Shown here piece by piece: positions 38,924-46,406 of a stretch of DNA of 46,406 nucleotides. Under the pieces are notes generated by a model, which saw only the letters and a program-made list of their open reading frames with translations, was not told the DNA's origin and did no database searches. A program made the translations under genes and the position numbers. The stretch's first letter is position 1, and every line of letters starts with the position of its first letter. The stretch is from NCBI RefSeq assembly GCF_024448165.1, contig NZ_JAMOLN010000055.1, positions 1 to 46,406 of the forward strand, read 5' to 3'. This DNA is from Streptomyces longispororuber. GTDB lineage: Bacteria; Actinomycetota; Actinomycetes; Streptomycetales; Streptomycetaceae.

Positions 38924-39640
38924 ATGCCGAACAGTTCCGCCCAGCCTTCCTCCGACCTCACCAGCCGTTACACCTCCCAGCTCACCTCCGACCTCGCGAG
39001 CGTCAACACGGAGATCGCCGCACTCGAGGAGCGGCTGGAGATCCTGCGCAGGGACCAGGAGTTGCTCGCCGGGATGCAGCAGGCACTCTCCGGCAGTGAC
39101 ACCGAACTCCCCGCCGCCCCGGCGGCCGCCATCCCCGCACAGTCCAAGGCCGAGGAGACCGCGTCGGCCGAGTCCGAGACCGGGTCGAAGGCCGGGTCGA
39201 AGGCCGGGTCGAAGGCGAAGGCCGCGCCCAAGTCCCGTGTCCCGTCCACTCGCTCCGCGGCCAAGTCGGCCGGCTCGGCCAACTCGACCAAGGCGCCCAA
39301 GCCGGCCAGGGCGAGCAGGACGGCCAAGGCCGTGAAGTCGTCCAAGCCCGCCAAGGCCGCCGCCAAGGACTCCGGCCCCACACTCGTCGACCTGGTGCGC
39401 TCCTGCCTGACCGAGCAGAGCGAGCCCCGGTCCGCCACCGAGATCACCCAGTCCCTCACGCAGGCCCACCCCGACCGCACCATCAAGACGACCGTGGTCC
39501 GCAGCACCGTGGAGGCCCTGGTCGCCAAGGGCCACGCGGAGCGCAGCAAGCAGGGCACGTCCGTCTTCTACACGGCGGCCTCCCCCGCTCCGGCGACGCC
39601 GTCACCCGTCACCACCCCGGCCGCGCCGGAATCGGCCTGA
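38924..39640 (+). CDS. Coiled-coil / basic linker / winged-helix protein
   Basis: The 238-residue protein has three parts: a coiled coil at 17-52 (LASVNTEIAALEERLEILRRDQELLAGM), a Lys/Ala/Ser-rich linker at 55-147 resembling histone H1 tails, and a winged-helix-like domain at 150-215 (TLVDLVRSCLTEQSEPRSATEITQSLTQ, TTVVRSTVEALVAKGHAERSKQGTSVFYTA). The last part recalls BlaI-type DNA-binding domains. A nucleoid-associated or regulatory DNA-binding role is inferred. The linker contains three 12-base repeats (GGGTCGAAGGCC, 39182-39217) giving GSKAGSKAGSKA. GAAAGGG precedes the ATG. Confidence 0.82.
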   Translation: MPNSSAQPSSDLTSRYTSQLTSDLASVNTEIAALEERLEILRRDQELLAGMQQALSGSDTELPAAPAAAIPAQSKAEETASAESETGSKAGSKAGSKAKAAPKSRVPSTRSAAKSAGSANSTKAPKPARASRTAKAVKSSKPAKAAAKDSGPTLVDLVRSCLTEQSEPRSATEITQSLTQAHPDRTIKTTVVRSTVEALVAKGHAERSKQGTSVFYTAASPAPATPSPVTTPAAPESA

Positions 39641-39937
39641 GACGGTCCGTTCCCACCCTGACTCCTCATGTCCCAGAGGCCGCCCGCACGCACACTGACA
39701 CCGATCGGACACGGCATCACCTACCGTGCGGGCATGGGGAACAACGGGGAAGCAGAGGGAACGGGCCGGACCATCTGCCCGATGTCTCGGGCCGGCCCCG
39801 GAGCGAGCACGAACCTTCACCGGCCCCCGACCACCTGACGGCAGGAGGTCCCCCGACCGGGCCAGCAGGAATAACGAATCAGTAACGCCCGGTGTGGCGT
39901 CCGTGCGGCGGCGCGGGATGTCCACACGACTGCTTCC
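39641..39937 (+). promoter_or_regulatory. Intergenic region upstream of the PTS operon
   Basis: This 297-base gap holds no convincing gene. It is somewhat AT-richer around 39865-39890 (GGAATAACGAATCAGTAACG), a plausible promoter zone. A seven-codon frame ATG-TCC...CCA-TGA at 39918-39941 ends by overlapping the PTS start as ATGA and could be a coupling leader peptide. No clear operator was found. Confidence 0.35.
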
Positions 39938-40753
39938 ATGAGCGAACTGAGTGAACTGATCCCCGTCGAGGCGATCCGTCTCGACGTCGCCGCGCCCGAT
40001 TGGCAGGCCGCGGTGCGGACGGCCGGAAACCTGTTGGTGGAGACCGGTGTCAGTACGGACACGTACACACAGGAGATGATCCGCAACGTCGCGGAGAACG
40101 GGCCGTACATCGTCATCGCGCCCGGCTTCGCCTTCGCGCACGCCCGGCCCTCGCCCGCGGTGCGCCGCACCGGCATGTCCTGGGTGCGGCTCGCCTCCCC
40201 GGTGAACTTCGGTCACGAGACCAACGATCCGGTCCACCTCGTCGTCGCGCTCGCCGCCACCGACGCCGGTGCCCACACCGAGGCGATGGGTGCGCTGGCC
40301 CGGCTGCTGGCGGACTCCGACACCTCCGCGGCCCTCGACCACGCGGCGACACCCCAGGCACTGCGGCAGATCCTCGCGGGCGACGCGGCCTCGACCGGCA
40401 CGGCTTCCTCCCCCACGTCCTCGTCCGAGGGCGGCGAGGCGGCCGCGCCCAAGAGGTCGGGCCATGGGATGCACAAGATCCTGACGGTGTGCGGCAACGG
40501 CGTCGGCACGAGCCTGTTCCTCAAGTCCACGCTGGACAAGGTGCTCGACCGGTGGAAGTGGGGCCGGTACATCACCACCGAGGCAACCGACACCATCTCC
40601 GCGAAGGGCAAGGCGTCCGAGGCCGTAGCGATCATGACGTCGCGGGAGATCGGGCGCACGCTCGGCGACGTCGGCATCCCGGTGCGGGTGATCGAGGACT
40701 TCACCAGTACCAAGGAGGTCGACGCCGCGCTGCGTGACCTCTACGACGTCTGA
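39938..40753 (+). CDS. PTS EIIA-EIIB fusion, ascorbate/SgcA type
   Basis: The 271-residue protein joins an EIIA domain of the mannitol/fructose type (1-147, phospho-histidine H68 in GFAFAHARPSP) through a Ser/Thr/Glu-rich linker to a lactose/ascorbate-type EIIB domain (178-271, phospho-cysteine C185 in VCGNGVGTS). It should relay phosphate from HPr to the incoming sugar at the membrane permease. In E. coli the ascorbate PTS has separate UlaC and UlaB; the fusion is less usual. The EIIC gene follows after 50 bases. The ribosome site is weak. Confidence 0.92.
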   Translation: MSELSELIPVEAIRLDVAAPDWQAAVRTAGNLLVETGVSTDTYTQEMIRNVAENGPYIVIAPGFAFAHARPSPAVRRTGMSWVRLASPVNFGHETNDPVHLVVALAATDAGAHTEAMGALARLLADSDTSAALDHAATPQALRQILAGDAASTGTASSPTSSSEGGEAAAPKRSGHGMHKILTVCGNGVGTSLFLKSTLDKVLDRWKWGRYITTEATDTISAKGKASEAVAIMTSREIGRTLGDVGIPVRVIEDFTSTKEVDAALRDLYDV

Positions 40754-40803
40754 CCCACGACGCCGCCCCCGCTCCACCTGCCCTTTCCCCGTTCGGAGTT
40801 CCC

Positions 40804-42378
40804 ATGAATGTCCTCGTGGACATCGCCAAGTTCATCGTCAACGAGATCCTGAGCGTCCCCGCGTACCTCATCGGCATCATCACGGCCGTCGGTCTCATCG
40901 CCCTGAAGAAGACGACGGGCCAGATCATCGGCGGCGCCATCAAGGCGACGCTCGGGTTCCTGCTGATCGGCGCGGGCGCCACGCTGGTCACCAACTCACT
41001 CGCACCACTGGGCACGATGATCACGGGTGCGACCGGCTCGCACGGCGTGATCCCCACGAACGAGGCGATCGTCGGCATCGCCCAGGCCGAGTACGGCTCG
41101 CGCGTCGCGTGGCTGATGATCCTCGGCTTCCTCATCAGCCTGCTCCTCGCCCGGTTCACCCCGCTGTCGTACGTGTTCCTGACCGGGCATCACATGCTCT
41201 TCATGGCCACCCTGCTGACGATGGTGATGGCCACGGCGGGAGTCACTTCCTGGGTCGTGGTCGTCGTCGGCGCGGTGCTCCTGGGCATCATGCTGGTCTC
41301 CATGCCCGCCTTCGCGCATCCGTGGACCAAGCGCGTCACCGGCAACAACACGGTCGCCGTCGGGCACTTCGGGACCGCCGGGTACATCGTCTCCGGGGCC
41401 ACCGGTCAGGTGGTCGGCAAGAAGAGCCGCTCCACGGAGGAGATGAACCTGCCCGAAGGGCTGCGCTTCCTGCGCGACTCGATGGTGGCCACCGCCCTGT
41501 CGATGGTCCTGATCTACATGATCATGGCCATCATCTTCCTCGCCAAGGTCGGGCAGAAGGAGGCGTTCAAGGCGTTCGCCACAGACGGCGGCGCGGGCTC
41601 GGCCGACGTCGGCAACTACCTGATGGCGGCGCTCGGCCAGGGTCTGCAGTTCGGCATCGCCGTCGCCGTGATCCTGTTCGGTGTGCGCACCATCCTCGGC
41701 GAGCTCGTCCCCGCCTTCCAGGGCATCGCGCAGAAGGTCGTCCCCGGCGCCATCCCGGCCCTGGACGCGCCGATCGTCTTCCCGTACGCGCAGAACGCCG
41801 TGCTCGTCGGTTTCATCTGCTCGTTCGTCGGTGGCCTGGTCAGCCTGGGGCTGCTCGTCGGCGTGTTCAAGCCCGCCTTCGGCACGGCCCTGGTACTGCC
41901 CGGACTCGTCCCGCACTTCTTCACGGGTGGTGCGGCGGGCGTCTTCGGCAACGCGACCGGCGGCCGGCGGGGAGCGGCCATCGGCTCGTTCCTGAACGGC
42001 GTCCTGATCACCTTCCTGCCCGCGTTCCTGCTCGGCGTCCTCGGCTCGTTCGGTTCGGCCAACACCACGTTCGGTGACGCCGACTTCGGCTGGCTCGGCC
42101 TGATCCTCGGCAACGTCGCCAAGGCCGGCACCGTGGCGGGCATCGTCCTGATGCTCGTGGTCGGACTCGTCATCCTCGGCGGGGCGATCGTGTGGCAGAA
42201 GCGGGTCGTGGAGACCGGCTGGGACCCGGGCGCCAAGCGTGCCGCGCTGCTGCCGCCCGAGGACCGGCCCGAACAGCACGACGAGAACGCGGGCGGCGAG
42301 ACCGCCGTCTCCCGTACGTACGCGAAGATCGCTCCCCCGGCGGGGGCACCGACCCCGCCGCCCCCGCCGCAGGACTGA
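40804..42378 (+). CDS. ulaA: PTS EIIC permease, UlaA family
   Basis: The 524-residue membrane protein has about eleven helices and the UlaA-type layout. It begins MNVLVDIAKFIVNEILSVPAYLIGIITAVGLIALKK and has GVIPTNEAIVGIAQAEYGS, FGTAGYIVSGATGQVVGKKSRSTEEM and PHFFTGGAAGVFGNATGGRRGA. It would move ascorbate or a related sugar acid while EIIB phosphorylates it. It is about 60 residues longer than E. coli UlaA, owing to a hydrophilic C-terminal tail ending PPAGAPTPPPPPQD. No ulaDEF-like catabolic genes or lactonase lie nearby. CGGAG precedes the ATG. Confidence 0.92.
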   Translation: MNVLVDIAKFIVNEILSVPAYLIGIITAVGLIALKKTTGQIIGGAIKATLGFLLIGAGATLVTNSLAPLGTMITGATGSHGVIPTNEAIVGIAQAEYGSRVAWLMILGFLISLLLARFTPLSYVFLTGHHMLFMATLLTMVMATAGVTSWVVVVVGAVLLGIMLVSMPAFAHPWTKRVTGNNTVAVGHFGTAGYIVSGATGQVVGKKSRSTEEMNLPEGLRFLRDSMVATALSMVLIYMIMAIIFLAKVGQKEAFKAFATDGGAGSADVGNYLMAALGQGLQFGIAVAVILFGVRTILGELVPAFQGIAQKVVPGAIPALDAPIVFPYAQNAVLVGFICSFVGGLVSLGLLVGVFKPAFGTALVLPGLVPHFFTGGAAGVFGNATGGRRGAAIGSFLNGVLITFLPAFLLGVLGSFGSANTTFGDADFGWLGLILGNVAKAGTVAGIVLMLVVGLVILGGAIVWQKRVVETGWDPGAKRAALLPPEDRPEQHDENAGGETAVSRTYAKIAPPAGAPTPPPPPQD

Positions 42379-42448
42379 AACCCACCGGCGCCCGGGCGGG
42401 CCGCCGGTCATCCCGGCGCCCCGCCCTTCCGCCCCAGCTGCTCCTGCG

Positions 42449-42907
42449 TCACTGCTCCTCGCGCGCGGCCTGCCGGGCGAGGAACTCCTCGAACGCCGCC
42501 TTCTGCTTCGGATCCATGAAGCCCTGGCGGACGTTGCGGGCCTTCTCCGCGAGCCAGTGCGCCTCGGCCGGGTCGAGGAGTTCGGCGACGACCACGCCGT
42601 CACGGGCGACCGCCGTGCGCCCGCCCACCCGTCGGCGGTAGAGCGTGAACGGGCCGAACTCCGCCGGATGCGCCAGTTCCGGCTGACCCGGCTGATCCGG
42701 CCGGTCCGAGGGGTAAGCGGTCGGCGCCCAGTGTTCCCAGAGCGCGAGCATGGCCGCCGGCACCAGCACGCCGTGCGTCCCGGCCACACCGCCCTCCCAC
42801 GCGATCGTGAGGGTGACGGGCTCGTCGACCGCCTCCGCCAGTCCGAGCACCCGCTCCATCTCGTCGTTGATCGGGTAACTCACTTCGACATCGATCCGTA
42901 TCCCCAT
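42449..42907 (-). CDS. Hypothetical protein
   Basis: The 152-residue acidic protein starts MGIRIDVEVSYPINDEMERVLGLAEAVDEPVTL and has FTLYRRRVGGRTAVARDGVVVAELLDPAEAHWLAEKARNV. A strand-helix N-terminal part and a helical C-terminus are likely. I do not recognise the family. It lies between the PTS operon, which converges on it, and the antiporter gene upstream, with 102 bases of CAGT-rich DNA between. The ribosome site is weak. Confidence 0.72.
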   Translation of the reverse strand: MGIRIDVEVSYPINDEMERVLGLAEAVDEPVTLTIAWEGGVAGTHGVLVPAAMLALWEHWAPTAYPSDRPDQPGQPELAHPAEFGPFTLYRRRVGGRTAVARDGVVVAELLDPAEAHWLAEKARNVRQGFMDPKQKAAFEEFLARQAAREEQ

Positions 42908-42947
42908 GCCGGCCGAGGCTACTGGCTGCCGGGAGGCGGACCTGTGC

Positions 42948-43014
42948 CAGTCAGTTAATCAGTCAGTCAATGATTCAGTCAGTCAGTGAGTCAGTCCCTC
43001 AGTTCAGTCTCAGT
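42948..43014. repeat. CAGT tetranucleotide-rich tract
   Basis: CAGT occurs eleven times in 67 bases, often directly tandem and otherwise spaced by one to four extra bases. The tract reaches into the antiporter gene's stop codon (43010-43012). It is probably a degenerate simple repeat; a role in ending transcription is possible but no hairpin dominates. Confidence 0.75.
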
Positions 43015-44611
43015 CGACCGGTACGTGGCGCAGCAGGTGGAGTTCCTCGGAATCGAGCCGGCCCTGGACGCGGCGGAGCACCGTGTCGTCGATGTCGCCC
43101 CGGTCGCGCAGCCGGACCACGACCGCCCGGCGTTCGGCGAGGATCGCCAGGCGCAGCGCGGTGGCGTCGTCGGTGAGGCGCTGCGGGTGGAGGACCAGGT
43201 CGGCGGGTTCCGCCTGGCAGCGCAGCGCGAGCGCGTCGGCCTCCGCCTGCCAGGCGACCCTGACCGCCTCCGCGACCTCGGGCGCGGTGTCCAGCCGTTC
43301 GACGAGCACGGGGAGCGCGGCGAGCGCCTCGTTCAGGGCGTCGGACTCGGCGCGCCACTCCTCCCGCACCACCGACCGGTCCACGGGGATCCGCGCCCAC
43401 CGCACCACCCAGGGCAGGATCACCGACTGCGCCATCGTCACCACGATCACGACACCGGTGACGAGCACGATCAACTCGCGGTCGGGGAAGGGCGAGCCGT
43501 CCTCCAGCGTCGCGGGGACACCGAGCGCGGCAGCCAGCGAGATCGCGCCCCGGAACCCGGACAGGGCGCTGACCGTGAGCCGCCGCGCCGAGTACGTCGT
43601 CCCCGACGCGCGCGCCGTCCCGCGCCGGGCGACCCGGAAGAACCCGGCGACCACGAAGTAGTACGCGAACCGCACCGCGATCAGCGTGCCCGCGACGGCG
43701 AAGCCCGCCCCGAACGCCCGGGGCAGCTGGCCGCCCCTCAACTCCATGACGGAGTGCACGAGTTCGACGCCGATCAGGACGAACAGCGAGCCGTTGAGGA
43801 GGTACGTGGCGACGGTCCAGAAGTTCTGTGCCTGCACCCGGACCTCGGCGCGCACGGTGCGCGGCCCGCTCTGGCTGAGCATCAGGCCGCACACGACGAC
43901 CGCGACCACCCCGGACGCCTCGGCGTACTCGGCGACGAGGTACGCGCTGAACGGCGTCAGCAACAGCAGCACCTGCCCGCGCAGCGCGTCCCCGTCAGCC
44001 GTCTTCGACCGCAGCCGCTGCATCAGGACGGCGGACACGAGCCCGATAAGAGCGCCGCCGCCGTACCCGAGGACGAACAGCCAGCTGACGTGGGGCACGG
44101 TGACGTGCTCGGTGCCGACGGTGACGCCGACCGCGATGCCGTAGACCACCAGCGCCGTACCGTCGTTGAGGAGGCTCTCCGCGCGCAGCAGCGTGATGTC
44201 GCGGCGCGGCAGCAGCCGGGCGACGACGCCGACGGCGGTCGCGTCCGTCGGTGCGACGGCGGCACCCAGCGCCCACGCCGGTCCCCAGTCGAGGCCCACC
44301 TCGTGGGCGACGCAGGCGACGGCGCCCGCCGAGGCGAGCACCAGCACCGTCGCGGCGAGCGTCACGTCGGTGAGATGGCGGCGGAACTCCCGCAGCGACG
44401 TGTTGAGGCTCTCCCAGAACAGCAGCGCGGGCAGGAAGAGCAGCAGCACCACCTCGGACGGGAGTTCCACGGCACGCAGCGACGGCACGAAGCCGATCAG
44501 CACACCGAGGGCGAGCAGGACGACGGGAGGTGCGACCCGCAGCCGCTCCCCCCAGGCGGATCCCAGCAGTACGGCGACCCCCAGCAGCACCACCAGCACA
44601 AGGCCCAGCAC
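43010..44611 (-). CDS. CPA1-family Na+/H+ antiporter
   Basis: The 533-residue protein has about twelve helices, the ion-binding region AVAPTDATAVGVVARLLPRRD, and ESLLNDGTALVVY typical of CPA1/NhaP antiporters. A hydrophilic C-terminal domain of about 130 residues (DALNEALAALPVLVERLDTAPEVAEAV...) probably regulates it in the cytoplasm. It should exchange Na+ or K+ for protons. GGGAGGAACAC directly precedes the GTG start. The stop codon lies in a CAGT-rich repeat. An NADP-reductase gene lies upstream in the same direction with a 66-base gap. Confidence 0.93.
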   Translation of the reverse strand: MLGLVLVVLLGVAVLLGSAWGERLRVAPPVVLLALGVLIGFVPSLRAVELPSEVVLLLFLPALLFWESLNTSLREFRRHLTDVTLAATVLVLASAGAVACVAHEVGLDWGPAWALGAAVAPTDATAVGVVARLLPRRDITLLRAESLLNDGTALVVYGIAVGVTVGTEHVTVPHVSWLFVLGYGGGALIGLVSAVLMQRLRSKTADGDALRGQVLLLLTPFSAYLVAEYAEASGVVAVVVCGLMLSQSGPRTVRAEVRVQAQNFWTVATYLLNGSLFVLIGVELVHSVMELRGGQLPRAFGAGFAVAGTLIAVRFAYYFVVAGFFRVARRGTARASGTTYSARRLTVSALSGFRGAISLAAALGVPATLEDGSPFPDRELIVLVTGVVIVVTMAQSVILPWVVRWARIPVDRSVVREEWRAESDALNEALAALPVLVERLDTAPEVAEAVRVAWQAEADALALRCQAEPADLVLHPQRLTDDATALRLAILAERRAVVVRLRDRGDIDDTVLRRVQGRLDSEELHLLRHVPVD

Positions 44612-44677
44612 GTGTTCCTCCCGATCCTCGCTCTGTGCCGGAAACGGTACGGGGAGTTCGGTGCCGGGGTTCCGTCG

Positions 44678-45367
44678 TCACCTTCCTGGTGGCGCGTCCG
44701 GTTCGGGGGCCGGGGTGCGGGGCGCCGACCGGTCGAGCAGCGCGCGGAGCTCGGCGGCGCCCACGTTCGCGCCGAACGTCTCGTTCCCGGGCTGCAGGCG
44801 GGCTCCTTCGGCGAGGGGGCCGGCCGTGACCGGGTCGAAGCCGAGCGCGTCGACCAGGTGCGCGACGACGTCGACGGCGTCGGTGTCGTCACCGGCGAGC
44901 GCGATGGCCCTGCGGTCCGCGGCGCCGGGCGGCAGGGCGCCTTCCTCCAGGTCGTGGTAGCCCATGTGGTTGAAGGCCTTGACCACGTGCGCCCCGGTGA
45001 GGAACTCCTGCACGATCTCGCTGGACGAGGTCCGGGGGTCGGTCAGGTCGTCGCGGACGCCGTCGGTCTCCCACCAGTAGTTCATCGCGTCGATCACCGG
45101 CTTGCCGCGCAGGGCGTCGGCAGGAACCGTGCGGTACTTGCCGAGCGGCAGCGCGAGAACGACGGCGTCCGCGCCGGCCGCGGCCTCCCGGGCAGTGACC
45201 GCGACCGCGCCGGGCGTGAGCACCTCGACCGTCAGCGCGATCGTCGCCGGGTCGCCCGAACCGGCGATCAGCACCCGGTACCCGGCGCGCACGGCGAGCC
45301 GCGCGAGCACGGTGCCGACCTTGCCCGCGCCCAGGATGCCGAGGGTGCGTACGTCGTGGACCGTCAT
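44678..45367 (-). CDS. NADPH-dependent F420 reductase-type protein
   Basis: The 229-residue protein has a Rossmann loop GILGAGKVGTVLARLAVRAGY near the start, then ADAVVLALPLGKYRTVP, KPVIDAMNYWWE and VVKAFNHMGYHDLEEGA. These fit the F420:NADP oxidoreductase/NADP-binding 9 group. It may pass hydride between NADPH and a flavin or deazaflavin cofactor, or reduce another substrate. GGAGGA precedes the ATG. The neighbouring luciferase-like gene lies 36 bases upstream and could share the cofactor. Confidence 0.9.
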   Translation of the reverse strand: MTVHDVRTLGILGAGKVGTVLARLAVRAGYRVLIAGSGDPATIALTVEVLTPGAVAVTAREAAAGADAVVLALPLGKYRTVPADALRGKPVIDAMNYWWETDGVRDDLTDPRTSSSEIVQEFLTGAHVVKAFNHMGYHDLEEGALPPGAADRRAIALAGDDTDAVDVVAHLVDALGFDPVTAGPLAEGARLQPGNETFGANVGAAELRALLDRSAPRTPAPEPDAPPGR

Positions 45368-45403
45368 GTCGTCGTCCTCCTCACTCGTGGATCGTCGCTG
45401 TCG

Positions 45404-46406
45404 TCAGCCGGCCAGCATGTCGCGGACCATCGGGATCACCTTGGTGCCGTACAGCTCGACGGAGCGCAGCCGGGTGCTGACGGGCACCGTGCCGGAGCCG
45501 TAGATCATGTCGAAGCGGCCGATGTCGAGCGCCCGCACGGCCCGCGTGATCTTGCGCGCGACCGTCTCGGGCGACCCGATGTAGAGCGAGCCCTGCTCGA
45601 TCTCGCGCTCGTACTCGCCCCGAGTGATCGGCGGCCAGCCGCGCAGCGCGCCGATCCGGTCCCGCATCTCCTGGTAGTGCGGCCAGTGCTGTGCGCGTGC
45701 CTCGTCGTCGGTGTCGGCGACCAGGCCGGGCGAGTGCATCCCGACGGGGTGCGCCGTCGTGCCGAACTGCTCGGCGGCCCGCTGGTAGAGGGCGATGTAC
45801 GGCGCGAAGCGTTCCGGGCTGCCGCCGATCACGGCGAGCATCAGCGGGAAACCGTACTTCGCCGTGCGCACGACGGACTGCGGCGAGCCGCCGACGCCGA
45901 CCCAGGTGGTCAGCCCCGACTCGGTCTTGGGGAAGACGTCCGCGTCCGTCAGCGGCGACCGCACGGTGCCGCTCCAGGTGACGGGCTTCTCCTCCACCAG
46001 TTTCGCGAAGAGCTCGATCTTCTCCTCGAAGAGGACGTCGTAGTCGGCGAGGTCGTAGCCGAACAGCGGGAACGACTCGGTGAACGAGCCGCGCCCCAGG
46101 ATGACTTCGGCCCGCCCGTCCGCGAGCGCGTCGAGCGTCGCGAAGCGCTGGAAGACGCGGACCGGGTCGTCGGAGCTGAGCACCGTCACGCCGGAGCCGA
46201 GCTTGATGCGGTCGGTGCGGGTGGCGATGCCGGCCAGCACGGTCTCGGGCGTCGAGATGGCGTACTCGGGGCGGTGGTGCTCGCCGAGCGCGAGGGCGTC
46301 GACGCCGATCTGGTCGGCCAGGACGGCTTCGTCGACGACCTGCCGGATGGCCTGCGCGTACGAGACCGGACGGCCGGCGTCGTCGTGCGGGACGTCGCCG
46401 AACGTG
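45404..46406 (-). CDS. LLM-class flavin-dependent monooxygenase, N-terminus cut
   Basis: An open frame continues past the right edge; at least 334 residues are visible. The first codons read TFGDVPHDDAGRP and lead into QVVDEAVLADQIGVDALALGEHHRPEYAISTPETVLAGIATRTDRIKLGSGVTVLS, a classic luciferase-like barrel. Later come LGRGSFTESFPLFGYDL and TWVGVGGSPQSVVRTAKYG. It would use FMNH2 or F420H2 to oxidise a substrate. An internal GTG at 46240 lies within the conserved barrel, so the true start is beyond the window. An F420-type reductase gene follows. Confidence 0.93.
   Translation of the reverse strand, partial: TFGDVPHDDAGRPVSYAQAIRQVVDEAVLADQIGVDALALGEHHRPEYAISTPETVLAGIATRTDRIKLGSGVTVLSSDDPVRVFQRFATLDALADGRAEVILGRGSFTESFPLFGYDLADYDVLFEEKIELFAKLVEEKPVTWSGTVRSPLTDADVFPKTESGLTTWVGVGGSPQSVVRTAKYGFPLMLAVIGGSPERFAPYIALYQRAAEQFGTTAHPVGMHSPGLVADTDDEARAQHWPHYQEMRDRIGALRGWPPITRGEYEREIEQGSLYIGSPETVARKITRAVRALDIGRFDMIYGSGTVPVSTRLRSVELYGTKVIPMVRDMLAG

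Noticed and set aside
39726..39941. 71-codon frame before the PTS genes
   Set aside because: Arg/Pro-rich low-complexity translation and no ribosome site; only its last seven codons, a possible coupling leader, were kept as a remark.

Overview
The window is about 46.4 kb of very GC-rich DNA that reads as a Streptomyces chromosome or a close relative. The signs are dense short-spaced genes, strong third-position GC, frequent GTG starts, purine-rich ribosome sites, many regulators and two-component systems, and near-absence of the TTA codon. I count 48 protein-coding genes, of which the first and last run off the edges. I saw no rRNA, tRNA, CRISPR array, transposase or phage gene.

Layout. 1-5200: a urease-like operon (fused gamma-beta subunit, divergent alpha subunit, YtcJ-type amidohydrolase), transcribed leftward and facing a divergent PucR-type regulator; no urease maturation genes are present. 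5216-8270: two small hypothetical proteins, an FG-GAP/VCBS lipoprotein and an orphan Imm7-like immunity protein. 8319-11926: a compact leftward locus built around an AvrD homologue (syringolide-synthase family), followed by an unknown protein, a 50-residue peptide, a FabG-like reductase and a P-loop phosphotransferase-like protein. The first two genes carry a TTA codon near the 5' end, the hallmark of bldA control, and the last steps are joined by start/stop overlaps. This is the best candidate for an undescribed system in the window. 12153-14420: MarR regulator and DHA2 drug exporter. 14612-17583: a VOC protein, then a Fic-like protein, a small protein and a SUKH (SMI1/KNR4) protein. 17725-21953: an SDR, STAS-GAF and receiver signalling proteins, a divergent acetyltransferase/phosphotransferase pair and a HAD phosphatase.

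22033-27300: an ABC/FtsX exporter opposite a NarL-type two-component system, a common sensing-export arrangement. 27403-30688: a cytochrome b-molybdopterin oxidoreductase fusion with a small membrane partner, opposite a polytopic GT-C-like membrane protein. 30871-36206: GAF-ANTAR and AraC regulators, a methyltransferase, and an epoxide hydrolase divergent from a CGNR regulator with a palindromic operator between them. 36238-38643: poorly characterised small genes including a DUF1801 protein. 38924-42378: a basic-linker winged-helix protein and a two-gene ascorbate-type PTS (IIA-IIB fusion plus IIC). 42449-46406: a hypothetical protein, a CPA1 Na+/H+ antiporter, an F420-dependent-type NADP reductase and a luciferase-like monooxygenase cut by the window edge.

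Gene starts were chosen from family N-termini, Shine-Dalgarno-like sequence and overlaps with neighbours. Functions are assigned by recognising motifs by eye, with no database search.
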